The notes under the pieces are model-generated. The model saw only the letters and a program-made list of their open reading frames with translations. It was not told where the DNA came from and searched no databases. The position numbers and the translations under genes were made by a program. Positions 22,026 through 30,617 of a stretch of 30,726 nucleotides of DNA are shown piece after piece. The stretch's first letter is position 1. Each line of letters starts with the position of its first letter. The stretch is from positions 1-30,726 of the forward strand of contig CAMNGN010000005.1 of NCBI GenBank assembly GCA_946538475.1, in the 5' to 3' direction. Source of the stretch: an uncultured Blautia sp. (GTDB taxonomy: Bacteria > Bacillota > Clostridia > Lachnospirales > Lachnospiraceae).

Positions 22026-22784
22026 TTATCTGTCTCCATGTCTTCGAATAAGCGGCCTTTTTACCGCCGCTTCTCCGGAATCCGTAAGATCGCGGACCAC
22101 CTCCCGGGCGATCAAAAGGCCCGCGGTTCCGGTAAGATAGCAGATGCTCCCCGCCGCGGCTGTCTCTTCCGGATTTTCTTTCGCCTCTGTACGCCCTTTT
22201 CTGCGTGCTTCCGAGGAGAAAAGGACTTTCAGGGAACGGATACCGGCCTTTTTGAGCTCCGTGCGCAGCGTTTTGGCGACAGGGCATACGGATGCCCTGG
22301 AAATGTCGGCCACTCTGAGCCTCGATGTATCCGTAAAATGATTAAGGCACATGCAGCTGAGCATCTTTACACCCTTTGCATTTGCTTCTTCGATCAGCAC
22401 CAGTTTATCCTCCGGCCCCGGAAGAGTATCCACAATATAATCATAGGCTGTAAGATCGAACAACGGTGCCGTCTGTTTTGTATAAGGGGTCTCGTAACAG
22501 TGAACCAGAATATTCTCGTCGATGTCCCGGATATGGTCTCCGGCCACCGATACCTTGCTCTTTCCGATCGCGGACCGCGTCGCATACAGCTGCCTGCATA
22601 TCTCATCTTCGCTGATCACATCATGATCGACCAGTGTCAGACTTCCGACTCCGCAGCGGGCCAGTGCTTCCGTCACAAAGCTGCCGACACCGCCGATTCC
22701 AAAGACCGCAATGCGTGCCCGCGCCAGCGCGTCTGTCTTCTGCCGCCCAAGAACAAGCTCCATGTGTGAAAACGCTCCCGGCAT
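22026..22784 (-). CDS. tcdA: tRNA threonylcarbamoyladenosine dehydratase-like E1 protein (TcdA/CsdL family)
   Basis: TcdA uses ATP to convert t6A37 of tRNA to its cyclic form. The 252-residue product has the E1/ThiF fold: the nucleotide-binding GIGGVGSFVTEALARCGVG at about 30-48, LVDHDVISEDEICRQLYATRSAIGKSKV, and the central YDYIVDTLPGPEDKLVLIEEA. The family's usual NxNRQ motif reads EICRQ here, keeping the Arg and Gln but with Cys for the second Asn. The C-terminal part SRLRVADISRASVCPVAKTLRTELKKAGI fits the TcdA subfamily. GGAGG precedes the ATG. Confidence 0.88.
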   Translation of the reverse strand: MPGAFSHMELVLGRQKTDALARARIAVFGIGGVGSFVTEALARCGVGSLTLVDHDVISEDEICRQLYATRSAIGKSKVSVAGDHIRDIDENILVHCYETPYTKQTAPLFDLTAYDYIVDTLPGPEDKLVLIEEANAKGVKMLSCMCLNHFTDTSRLRVADISRASVCPVAKTLRTELKKAGIRSLKVLFSSEARRKGRTEAKENPEETAAAGSICYLTGTAGLLIAREVVRDLTDSGEAAVKRPLIRRHGDR

Positions 22785-22852
22785 GTCCCTACCTCCATGG
22801 CGATACAGTCAGTCAGTACCTTTACAAATATGCCGTACCGAAAGGCGTCCGG

Positions 22853-24169
22853 TCAATATCCGTAGTCATAGTCATAATTGTAGTCGTAATTATAATCGTA
22901 TTCGTTATAATCGTAGCTGTTATAATCGTAACTGTCATAGCCGGAGTCATATCCCGCGTCGTACCCCGAAGTATCGCCGGTGTAACCGTTCTCTGCGCTC
23001 TGCGTTTCTGCAGGCGTTCCGTCATCGTTAAGTCCCGAGGAACCGGTCCTCTGACAGATCAGATTATAGATATTCAGCAGCTCATCGGTGAGAGTACTTA
23101 TATATACCTTCTGCACCGTCACCGCTGCGGTATCCGGGTCGCCTGTGTTCAGCGAATAATAAGCCTGAAGCAGATACTCATAACTTTCCCTCTTTCTCTG
23201 CTCCGACTCCATCTCGCGTTCATTCTGCTCAGCCGTCTGCCCCACGGATGCCGCCTCTCCCTGTACTCTCGAGAGTTCCGCGCTCTGGCTGGCCAGCGAT
23301 TCACTGTATTTGACGATCTGATCGTTGGCCTCACGGTAAATATTCTGGCGGATCGAGGGCACCGCCAGGAGGGCGAACGCCGCCGCTCCGACAGCAAGAC
23401 CTGCCACAAGCGCCGCCGGAATGCTGATCTTCGACACGGCACGCACCGGGATCGAAGTTGTGGGGCCCTCATTTTCCGTCTCGATATCGTCCATGATCGA
23501 TGACGAGCGGAAAAGTCCCCTCTTTTTATCCTCCAGCCTGGTCGTCACGCCGGTGCGCTCATCCACTTCCTTCAGGAACCTTAGCGTTGTGGTGTTTGTC
23601 TTATCGATCCTTGCGGCTTTTCGAAGTATCCTTCTTGCCTTGTTCCACTCGTGATTTTTCATGTGGATCAGCGCAAGCAGATGATAGCCTTTGATCAGCT
23701 TGGAGTTCTGGGCCAGAATACGCCGCAGCTGGACCGAGGCCATATCCTCATGCCCTTCTCTGCAGAGCTCCAGCGCGTGGTTGTACTTGCGGATCGTCTC
23801 GTTTATCGCGGAAAGGCGCGCGGAATTGGCCTGCAGCTTATTGATGTATTCCTCCGCAAGGTTCTGCCTGGGCGACAAGTTCTTGCTGATGACCCATTCG
23901 CTGAGCGCCGCCACCACCTCGCCGGTCTCAAAGTAAACGAGGCCGAGCAGATTTCTGGCATCGATATTGTTTTTGTCAAAAATGAGGCTCTGTTTGAGGC
24001 ATCCGATCGCGCCGGACAGGTCGCGTATCTCCGCCTTTTCAAGCCCCTGGTTATAATAGTAGCGGGACAGATACATCACCTTTCGCTGAATAAGGATGGG
24101 AAATCCGCATCGCGGACAGTATTCCCGGTCCGCAGGCGAAAGGTGAGTCCCACAGTTGATACAATCCAT
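22853..24169 (-). CDS. Zinc-ribbon, TPR-like membrane protein with Tyr/Asp-rich tail
   Basis: I do not recognise a named family. The 438-residue protein starts with a zinc ribbon (C3/C6 and C18/C21: CINCG and CPRCG). Helical TPR-like repeats follow at about 35-205 (for example AIGCLKQSLIFDKNNIDARNLLGLVYFETGE). A single membrane segment lies at about 249-270, then a probable coiled coil at 280-330, a further short helical-repeat segment, and a tail at 395-438 with 16 Tyr and 10 Asp in 44 residues. By charge, the zinc-ribbon part should be cytoplasmic and the tail outside. GGAGG precedes the ATG. It follows the 52-residue gene by 30 bases. A scaffold linking cytoplasm and envelope is possible, but the function is unknown. 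Confidence 0.85.
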   Translation of the reverse strand: MDCINCGTHLSPADREYCPRCGFPILIQRKVMYLSRYYYNQGLEKAEIRDLSGAIGCLKQSLIFDKNNIDARNLLGLVYFETGEVVAALSEWVISKNLSPRQNLAEEYINKLQANSARLSAINETIRKYNHALELCREGHEDMASVQLRRILAQNSKLIKGYHLLALIHMKNHEWNKARRILRKAARIDKTNTTTLRFLKEVDERTGVTTRLEDKKRGLFRSSSIMDDIETENEGPTTSIPVRAVSKISIPAALVAGLAVGAAAFALLAVPSIRQNIYREANDQIVKYSESLASQSAELSRVQGEAASVGQTAEQNEREMESEQRKRESYEYLLQAYYSLNTGDPDTAAVTVQKVYISTLTDELLNIYNLICQRTGSSGLNDDGTPAETQSAENGYTGDTSGYDAGYDSGYDSYDYNSYDYNEYDYNYDYNYDYDYGY

Positions 24170-24199
24170 TCGGCAAACCTCCGTAGAGCAGGCTGTGGC

Positions 24200-24358
24200 T
24201 TAACGAGTCCGTACCCGTCTGTTTTCTTTCGACTCTTTGAGCATTTCCTGAAGGACATCCAGAATGTCCGTCAGTTCGTGGTCATAGATTGCCCCCTCCG
24301 CGTCTGTCACATCGAGGCATGGTTCAAATTTCTTCAGTTCTTCTTCATAATCTATCAT
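24200..24358 (-). CDS. Small acidic protein of 52 residues, unknown function
   Basis: This small frame starts with ATG at 24358 and ends TAA at 24200. The product begins MIDYEEELKKFEPCLDVTD and continues to HELTDILDVLQEMLKESKEN, predicting two helices with an acidic first half and a basic last eight residues. AAGGAGG lies 12 bases upstream of the ATG, and the zinc-ribbon/TPR gene begins 30 bases after its stop, so the two are probably co-transcribed. It is too short for many gene finders. I have the impression that similar short proteins occur in Lachnospiraceae, but I cannot confirm this. Confidence 0.7.
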   Translation of the reverse strand: MIDYEEELKKFEPCLDVTDAEGAIYDHELTDILDVLQEMLKESKENRRVRTR

Positions 24359-24384
24359 TTAAGGAAGCAACCTCCTTTTTAATT

Positions 24385-24527
24385 GTTACTATTCACAGCC
24401 ACTTAGCTGTGAATAGTAACGGATTCGTCCATGCAAATCGCCTTCGGCGATGGGACGAATCCCTGCATGTTTTACTTTTTCAGGCTGTAACCGCGCAGCA
24501 AATGCGCGGTTCAGCTGTGAATAATAC
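24385..24527 (-). repeat. Intergenic element with three hairpins and a possible pseudoknot, between folC and the small gene
   Basis: Part 1 is a perfect 15-pair inverted repeat, GTTACTATTCACAGC (24385-24399) with its complement at 24406-24420, loop of six. Part 2 is GGATTCGTCC (24421-24430) with GGACGAATCC (24453-24462), enclosing ATCGCC/GGCGAT (24437-24442 with 24446-24451). CATGCA in its internal loop (24430-24435) can also pair with TGCATG (24464-24469), which would make a pseudoknot. Part 3 is AACCGCGCA/TGCGCGGTT (about 24489-24512). The right edge, CAGCTGTGAATAATAC, is a degraded copy of the end of part 1. The folC stop codon lies in this right edge. It is either a structured RNA or a mobile intergenic repeat. 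Confidence 0.7.
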
Positions 24528-25809
24528 CCTTAATTATACCTACCAGGTAGAGAGACCCCACGCAGAACAGAAGGCCATCTTCGGGCTTCTTCTGCAGCGC
24601 AAGCCCGAATGCTTTCTTCGGATCCGGTTCGGCTGTCACATCCGCGCAGCCTTTCTCTCTGAAAACTTCGGCAAGCTCCTCCGCCGGCACTTCTCTTGCG
24701 CCGCCGATCTGCGTCGTCACAACTTTCTCCGGACGGATCTTCCCGGCGATCAGTCCGATCATATCGGGGTAGTCCTTGTCATTCACTGCCCCGAACAGAA
24801 GGCATATGGGAAAGTCCCCGGCAAAGTATTCCGCTGCATCCGCAAACTTTCGAATGCCATCCTCGTTGTGTGCCCCGTCCAGGATCACGCCGGGCAGTAC
24901 CGTCTCCATTCTCCCGGGCCACGAGGTGTCTGCGATTCCCCTGATGACATCTTCGCGGGAAACAGATATCTGTCCGCACTCAGCCATCACTTCCAGCGCT
25001 CTTACTGCCAGCGATGCATTCATCACCTGATAGTCAGCAATAAAGGGAATATGAAACACCGTGTTTTTATCATAATAATCATTATTAAAGGAAAAATCAA
25101 TGCCCGCCCGGCTCTTTTTCTTCACAACAGTATCGGATTCGTATACCGGGATGGCGCGACTGCCGGCGAGAAGCGCAGCGTTTTTTATCACTTCGGCAGC
25201 TCCCGGGTCATTTGCGTCATAGACCACGGGGATCTCCGGCACAATAATTCCTGCCTTTTCCGCGGCGATCAGTTCGACCGTGCTGCCCAGATATTGTGTA
25301 TGATCGAGGCTAATCGAGGTGATCACACAGGCGAGGGGATGGGAAACTGCCGTCGTGGCGTCGAGCCTGCCTCCCAGGCCGGTCTCCAGAACCACGATCT
25401 CTGTGCCTTTTTCCTTAAAGATAAGCATACCCATCAGAAACAGCATCTCAAAATATGTGGGATGGCCTTCCCCTGCCTTTTCCATGTCAAGGGAAAGATC
25501 CCGCACCTCATCGAAAGCCGCGAGGAACTCTTCCTCGGAGATCATCTCTCCGTCGACCACAAAACGTTCACGGATATCGATCAGGTGCGGCGAGGTAAAA
25601 AGCCCCGTACGGTAACCTGCCGTTCCGAGGACAGAGGCGAGAAACGCGCAGACGCTGCCTTTCCCGTTGGTGCCTGCCACGTGGATCACGGAAAATGCCC
25701 GCTCAGGATTTCCCAGTCTTCTCAGACATTCCCGTGTATGGTCAAGGCTGTGTTTTTTGGTAAACTTTGGTGTTTCGTCTATATAGGCACATGCTTCTTC
25801 GAATGTCAT
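24511..25809 (-). CDS. folC: Bifunctional folylpolyglutamate synthase / dihydrofolate synthase
   Basis: FolC adds glutamate to folates, and often also to dihydropteroate, using ATP. The 432-residue product is a Mur-ligase-type enzyme: the P-loop HVAGTNGKGSVCAFLASVL (about 43-61), LFTSPHLIDIRERF, the metal and folate region VVLETGLGGRLDATTAV, and SISLDHTQYLGSTVELIAAEKAGI. The C-terminal domain has VILDGAHNEDGIRKF. GGAG precedes the ATG. The last codons (IIHS) and the stop lie in the inverted-repeat element that follows, so the C-terminus may have been altered by its insertion. It follows the LTA-synthase-like gene across a hairpin. Confidence 0.95.
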   Translation of the reverse strand: MTFEEACAYIDETPKFTKKHSLDHTRECLRRLGNPERAFSVIHVAGTNGKGSVCAFLASVLGTAGYRTGLFTSPHLIDIRERFVVDGEMISEEEFLAAFDEVRDLSLDMEKAGEGHPTYFEMLFLMGMLIFKEKGTEIVVLETGLGGRLDATTAVSHPLACVITSISLDHTQYLGSTVELIAAEKAGIIVPEIPVVYDANDPGAAEVIKNAALLAGSRAIPVYESDTVVKKKSRAGIDFSFNNDYYDKNTVFHIPFIADYQVMNASLAVRALEVMAECGQISVSREDVIRGIADTSWPGRMETVLPGVILDGAHNEDGIRKFADAAEYFAGDFPICLLFGAVNDKDYPDMIGLIAGKIRPEKVVTTQIGGAREVPAEELAEVFREKGCADVTAEPDPKKAFGLALQKKPEDGLLFCVGSLYLVGIIKGIIHS

Positions 25810-25836
25810 GCCCGGTCTCCTTCATTATTACTATAA

Positions 25837-25864
25837 ATGCCACCGCACAACTGCACGGTGGCAT
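25837..25864 (-). terminator. Hairpin between the LTA-synthase-like gene and folC, possible terminator
   Basis: ATGCCACCG (25837-25845) and CGGTGGCAT (25856-25864) form a perfect nine-pair stem with a ten-base loop five bases after the stop codon. The transcribed strand continues TTTATAGT, a short U-tract. I see no separate folC promoter in the remaining 27 bases, so it may be leaky. Confidence 0.55.
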
Positions 25865-25868
25865 CTTA

Positions 25869-27890
25869 TCATTCTTCAGTGGGCGCTGCCACCTTCCATG
25901 GATTATCGTCCATGAGCGCATAGCAGGTCCGGTCATAGCTTTTCGAAAGGGCCTTCCTGGTGGAGCTGTTGCTCCGCTGGCAGACCGTCAGACGGTCAAA
26001 GTCCTGCAGCTCCGTCCCCGAAATGATCAGTGTAGTCGGGTTGACATACACCGTGTCGTACCATTCTCCGTTCAGCTTCACTTCGCTCGAAGGTGTAAAA
26101 TTGGTACCCCTGATGTAATAGGAAAGCTGCGAGGCACTTCCCATCGAAATAGAGTCAAGTGTCAGGTCGTAGATACCCATTTTCATCTTTGTCTTCTTAA
26201 AAGGATTGTCGCCGCCATAGCTGTAGCGTTTTCCGTAAAGAAGATCGTACTGCAGGGATTCCAGGTCGACCTGGTAATTTTTGGTGCTTCTCCGCGCCTG
26301 ATGATATTTGAAGATGTTTCCTTCGTGGATCCCGATCCGGTCCATCACCTCTGCCGCCATCTGGTAGGAGGCAAGGTTTTCTTCCTTTCGGTCCATTCCG
26401 AAATTATCCCACATGACATACTGGGTCTGGAACAAATACCTGTTCTTCATGTCCTCGACCGTGAGTCCCATGGTGGGCAGATGGTCTCCGTACATGACCA
26501 GCACGACATCTTCGGGGTATTCGCTCAGTGCTTCGGTGAGTTCTTTCACGAAGTCATCCATCTCGTGGATCTGGTTTACATAGTACTCCCACTTGCAGTC
26601 CTGCTCGAATGTGGCCGAACCCGAAACCGTGATCTCGGGATCCTCCAGCACCGGCTCCGTGGGATAATCCCCGTGTCCCTGCACAGAGATCGTATAGATG
26701 TAATCGGAGCTCTCGGTGGAGTTCAGGCATTTCAGGATCTCTTCGGTGAGAACTTCGTCTTTTACCCACCCCAGCGGATTCTGCTCGTTCTCGCGGACCA
26801 TGTACTCTTCCGAGACAAAATAGTCAAAGCCGAGCCGCGGGAACACGCGCTTGCGCGAATAGAAATTTGCTTCGTTATTGTGGATAGCAAAGGCGGTGTA
26901 GCCCAGATTCTTCAGAACATAAGGCGCGCTTTCGCATGTGGTCTCCTGCAGGATGCTCTTATAAGGATACTCGCCGGGTCCAAAGTAATGAAGGCTCATG
27001 CCGGTGATCGTTTCGAACTCCGTGTTCGCCGTGCCGGCGCCTACCGAGGGAACCTTGAAGTACCCTGAGGAGTATTCCTTCATCAGTTTCCTGAAATAGG
27101 GTATGGGATCTTCCGAGATATCCAGATAATTTACCAGTGTCGGGTCAAAAAACGATTCCAGCTGCAGGAAAATGATGTTCGGAAGTTTTTCCTCATCGGT
27201 CGTCTCCGGCAGATTTCTCTCCGAGTTCTGGATCTCCTGGATCTGCTTGGCCGAATACCCGCTGGGCTGGCTTATGCCCGTGTTAAATATCGTTGTCACC
27301 AGGCAGTAAGGATAACCGTAATCCTCGTAAGCAAAGGCAATGTTTCCAAAATAGTTGGAAAGTATCCTCTGTTTCAGTGCCACGTTTGTAAACAGCACGA
27401 AAAGTGCAGCACAGATGAGCACAGCCGGAATGTTGATCCTGTACCGCATTTTTCCTTTATACTTAGGCGCTATGATCAGCACGATCAGAAGGAAAACGGC
27501 GATCGCGATCAATATGACATAACACAGAGTCACGCCCCAGGGCGGCAGATATTTTTTGGCGATGGCAAGGCCATCGGTAAGATTCTTGATGTCCGGCCCG
27601 GTAAACGGTGTGACCCGGTTCAGCAGGAGTACGCCATTGATCACCGCCAGCAGAAGCCAGAGGGTGGAGATACACACCCTCCAGAATACTCTTCGGCGGG
27701 ACAGATAGCAGATCAGCATTGTGGTAAATATGAAAGCGGTGTTGTAAAGGAACACGAGCGGTTTTGTCGTCATGTATTCCCATGCCGCAGCCACCGAATG
27801 TCTGCAGATCGCTTCCATAATAAAGTACAGCAGAGCGCACCATAGGGCCTGCAGAACAGGCGATATTTTGTTTGCCACCTTAATCAGCAT
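25869..27890 (-). CDS. LTA synthase family sulfatase-fold membrane protein with IPT/TIG-like C-terminal domain
   Basis: Proteins of this family transfer glycerol phosphate or similar groups onto surface polymers at the outer membrane face. The 673-residue product has about five N-terminal membrane segments (to about 170), then a sulfatase-like domain. Visible active-site residues are Glu245 (LQLESFFD), the nucleophile Thr287 (VGAGTANTEFE), His406 (VQGHGDYP) and Asp469-His470 (MYGDHLP). After the enzyme domain, residues about 570-645 (YYIRGTNFTPSSEVKLNGEWYDTVYVNPTTLIISG) resemble an IPT/TIG Ig-like fold, an uncommon addition. GGAG precedes the ATG. It starts 20 bases after valS. Whether the product is lipoteichoic acid or another polymer cannot be told. 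Confidence 0.88.
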   Translation of the reverse strand: MLIKVANKISPVLQALWCALLYFIMEAICRHSVAAAWEYMTTKPLVFLYNTAFIFTTMLICYLSRRRVFWRVCISTLWLLLAVINGVLLLNRVTPFTGPDIKNLTDGLAIAKKYLPPWGVTLCYVILIAIAVFLLIVLIIAPKYKGKMRYRINIPAVLICAALFVLFTNVALKQRILSNYFGNIAFAYEDYGYPYCLVTTIFNTGISQPSGYSAKQIQEIQNSERNLPETTDEEKLPNIIFLQLESFFDPTLVNYLDISEDPIPYFRKLMKEYSSGYFKVPSVGAGTANTEFETITGMSLHYFGPGEYPYKSILQETTCESAPYVLKNLGYTAFAIHNNEANFYSRKRVFPRLGFDYFVSEEYMVRENEQNPLGWVKDEVLTEEILKCLNSTESSDYIYTISVQGHGDYPTEPVLEDPEITVSGSATFEQDCKWEYYVNQIHEMDDFVKELTEALSEYPEDVVLVMYGDHLPTMGLTVEDMKNRYLFQTQYVMWDNFGMDRKEENLASYQMAAEVMDRIGIHEGNIFKYHQARRSTKNYQVDLESLQYDLLYGKRYSYGGDNPFKKTKMKMGIYDLTLDSISMGSASQLSYYIRGTNFTPSSEVKLNGEWYDTVYVNPTTLIISGTELQDFDRLTVCQRSNSSTRKALSKSYDRTCYALMDDNPWKVAAPTEE

Positions 27891-27910
27891 TCCCGATGTC
27901 TCCTTTATCT

Positions 27911-30562
27911 TCAGCCGAGCTGTTCCAGGAAGGCGATGACTTTATCCATCATTTCCTTGTACTTGGAAAGCTTGTCTTTCTCGGCGTTCACCTTCGCCTC
28001 GGGAGCTTTGTTGACAAAGTTCGGATTGTTCAGCATGCCTGTGCAGCGTGCGATCTCCTTTGTCAGTCTCTCTTTTTCTTTTGTGAGGCGTTCTCTTTCT
28101 TTCTCGCGATCGACAAGGTCCTCCAGCGGGAGGTAAGCTACCGCGTCATGTACCACTACCGAGACCGCATCGCTGCCGATGCCGCTCTTGTCTGTCTTTA
28201 CATGGATCTCTTTTGCATAGGCCAGATTTGTGAATGAACGGCTTGCCGATGCATATGCGGCATGTGTCTCGTCGTCTTTCGCCACGATGAAAATGTTCGT
28301 CTTGCGGTTCGGGGGCACCTGCATGGATGTACGGGTGTTTCTGATCCCGCGGATCACATCCTGGAAGCCGGCCACGATGCTCTCCTCTTTCGGGAAGCAC
28401 ATATCCTCGCGGTAAACCGGCCAGTCAGAGATCATGATCGACTCTTCTTCGGGAAGAAGCGTGCAGTAGATCTCTTCGGTGATGAACGGCATGAACGGAT
28501 GCAGCAGTTTGAGTGCCTGTGTCAGTGTATAGCGAAGGGTAAAGAGTGCTTCGCCTGCTGCCGCAGGATCGGCTTCTTTGTTCCACAGACGCACCTTGGC
28601 GATCTCGATGTACCAGTCGCAGAACTCATCCCACAGGAAGTCGTAGATTTTGGATACCGCGATGCCCAGCTCGTATTTTTCCATGTTTTCCGTCACTTCA
28701 CGGACGACCGTGTTGAGGCGGGAAAGGATCCATTTGTCCTCGGGGCAGAGCGAAGCAAGGTTTTCGGGCTCGGTCACGGTGCTGCCTTCGAGGTTCATCT
28801 GAATGAAGCGCGATGCATTCCAGATCTTGTTGGCAAAGTTGCGGCTCGCTTCTACCTTCTCCCAGTAGAATCTCATATCGTTTCCGGGAGCGTTGCCGGT
28901 AGTGAGCGTCAGACGAAGTGCGTCAGCGCCGTATTTATCGATAACATCGAGCGGGTCGATTCCGTTTCCGAGCGATTTGCTCATCTTGCGTCCCTGGGAG
29001 TCACGAACAAGGCCGTGGATCAGCACATGATGGAACGGGGATTTGCCGGTCTGCTCAAGTCCGGAGAATACCATACGGATGACCCAGAAGAAGATGATGT
29101 CGTAGCCGGTCACCAGCACGTCTGTCGGATAGAAGTATTCCAGCTCGGGGGTCTTTTCGGGCCAGCCGAGCGTGGAGAACGGCCACAGGGCCGAGCTGAA
29201 CCATGTGTCCAGCGTGTCCTCATCCTGCCGGAAATGCTTTCCGCCGCACTTCGGGCATACTTCGGGCATCTCCGCTGCGACCACGATCTCGCCGCAGTCG
29301 TCGCAGTAGTATGCGGGGATTCTGTGTCCCCACCACAGCTGACGGGAGATGCACCAGTCACGGATGTTCTCGAGCCAGTGGAGATAGATCTTGTCAAAAC
29401 GGTCGGGCACGAAGGTGAGCTCGCCGGTCTTCAGCACGTCGATGGCAGCCTCTGCCATCTCTTTCATGCGGACGAACCACTGGGGCTTGATCATCGGCTC
29501 GACGGTAGTGCCGCAGCGGTCGTGTGTTCCGACGCTGTGGTTGTGCGGAACTACTTTGACGAGAAGGCCGAGTTCTTTCAGGTCTTCTACGACTGCCTTA
29601 CGGGCTTCGTAGCGGTCCATACCTGCGTACTTGCCGCCGCGTTCGTTGATCGTTGCGTCATCGTTGAGGATGTTGATCTCTTCCAGATTGTGGCGTTTTC
29701 CGACCTCAAAGTCGTTGGGGTCGTGCGCCGGTGTGATTTTCACGCAGCCGGTTCCGAACTCACGGTCGACATACTCGTCAGCGATGACGGGGATCTGTCT
29801 GCCGGTGAGCGGGAGCTCCAGCATTTTTCCTACTATATCTTTATAGCGGTCGTCCTCGGGATTTACCGCGACGGCGGTATCGCCGAGCATGGTCTCGGGA
29901 CGGGTGGTAGCGATTTCTACAAAGCGGCCTTCTTCTCCGACGATCGGGTAGTTGATGTGCCAGAAGAAGCCATCCTGGTCCTCGTGCTCTACTTCTGCAT
30001 CGGAGATCGATGTGCGGCAGACCGGGCACCAGTTGATGATGCGGGAGCCTTTGTAGATGTAGCCTTTGCTGTGCAGGCGGATGAATACTTCCTGTACGGC
30101 TTTAGAGCAGCCTTCGTCCATCGTGAAGCGTTCTCTGTCCCAGTCAGCGGAGGCGCCGAGCTTTTTCAGCTGGTTGATGATCCTTCCGCCGTATTCTTCT
30201 TTCCAGGCCCATGCGTGTTTGAGGAACTCTTCGCGTCCGATTTCGTCCTTGTCGATGCCTTCGCTTTTCAGTTTTTCGATGACCTTTACTTCGGTCGCGA
30301 TAGCCGCGTGGTCGGTGCCGGGCTGCCAGAGGGTTTCGTATCCCTGCATCCTTTTAAAGCGGATGAGGATGTCCTGCATGGTCTCGTCGAGGGCATGTCC
30401 CATATGCAGCTGGCCGGTGACGTTGGGCGGGGGCATAACGATAGTGAACGGTTTTTTGTCGGGGTTTACCTTGGCGTGGAAGTAGCCTTTGTCCAGCCAT
30501 TTGCTGTAGAGGCGTTCCTCTATTCCTTTCGGATCGTATGTTTTTGCGAGTTCTTTGCTCAT
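27911..30562 (-). CDS. valS: Valyl-tRNA synthetase
   Basis: ValS charges tRNA-Val with valine in the cytoplasm. The product (883 residues) has the class I signature PPPNVTGQLHMGHALDETMQDI, the CP1 editing domain (TTRPETMLGDTAVAVNPED and GTGCVKITPAHDPNDFEVG), the catalytic KMSKS loop (GRKMSKSLGNGIDPLDVIDKYGADALR), the anticodon-binding domain, and a C-terminal coiled-coil arm (EKERERLTKEKERLTKEIARCTGML). Cys pairs at CPVCRTS and CDDCG...CPKCGG may bind zinc. I prefer the ATG at 30562, since GGAGG lies 7 bases before it; an ATG at 30574 overlaps that site. The leader is short and holds no T-box. Confidence 0.98.
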   Translation of the reverse strand: MSKELAKTYDPKGIEERLYSKWLDKGYFHAKVNPDKKPFTIVMPPPNVTGQLHMGHALDETMQDILIRFKRMQGYETLWQPGTDHAAIATEVKVIEKLKSEGIDKDEIGREEFLKHAWAWKEEYGGRIINQLKKLGASADWDRERFTMDEGCSKAVQEVFIRLHSKGYIYKGSRIINWCPVCRTSISDAEVEHEDQDGFFWHINYPIVGEEGRFVEIATTRPETMLGDTAVAVNPEDDRYKDIVGKMLELPLTGRQIPVIADEYVDREFGTGCVKITPAHDPNDFEVGKRHNLEEINILNDDATINERGGKYAGMDRYEARKAVVEDLKELGLLVKVVPHNHSVGTHDRCGTTVEPMIKPQWFVRMKEMAEAAIDVLKTGELTFVPDRFDKIYLHWLENIRDWCISRQLWWGHRIPAYYCDDCGEIVVAAEMPEVCPKCGGKHFRQDEDTLDTWFSSALWPFSTLGWPEKTPELEYFYPTDVLVTGYDIIFFWVIRMVFSGLEQTGKSPFHHVLIHGLVRDSQGRKMSKSLGNGIDPLDVIDKYGADALRLTLTTGNAPGNDMRFYWEKVEASRNFANKIWNASRFIQMNLEGSTVTEPENLASLCPEDKWILSRLNTVVREVTENMEKYELGIAVSKIYDFLWDEFCDWYIEIAKVRLWNKEADPAAAGEALFTLRYTLTQALKLLHPFMPFITEEIYCTLLPEEESIMISDWPVYREDMCFPKEESIVAGFQDVIRGIRNTRTSMQVPPNRKTNIFIVAKDDETHAAYASASRSFTNLAYAKEIHVKTDKSGIGSDAVSVVVHDAVAYLPLEDLVDREKERERLTKEKERLTKEIARCTGMLNNPNFVNKAPEAKVNAEKDKLSKYKEMMDKVIAFLEQLG

Positions 30563-30617
30563 GTGGGCCTCCATCTATCTTTAATTATTAATAAAGATTG
30601 TTCTTATCCATCCTTAT

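Noticed and set aside
24076..24258. Minus-strand frame of 60 codons before the zinc-ribbon gene
   Set aside because: It overlaps both the 52-codon small gene and the start of the zinc-ribbon gene in another frame and lacks a ribosome binding site.
24385..24420. Rho-independent terminator of folC
   Set aside because: The 15-pair stem has no U-tract on the transcribed strand and is directly followed by the binding site of the next gene; it fits a repeat or RNA element better.
24289..25836. Plus-strand open frame of 515 codons opposite folC
   Set aside because: Shadow of folC, spanning the inverted-repeat element; no domain recognised.
30563..30611. T-box riboswitch upstream of valS
   Set aside because: The promoter leaves a leader of only about 50 bases, with no room for the specifier and antiterminator structures.
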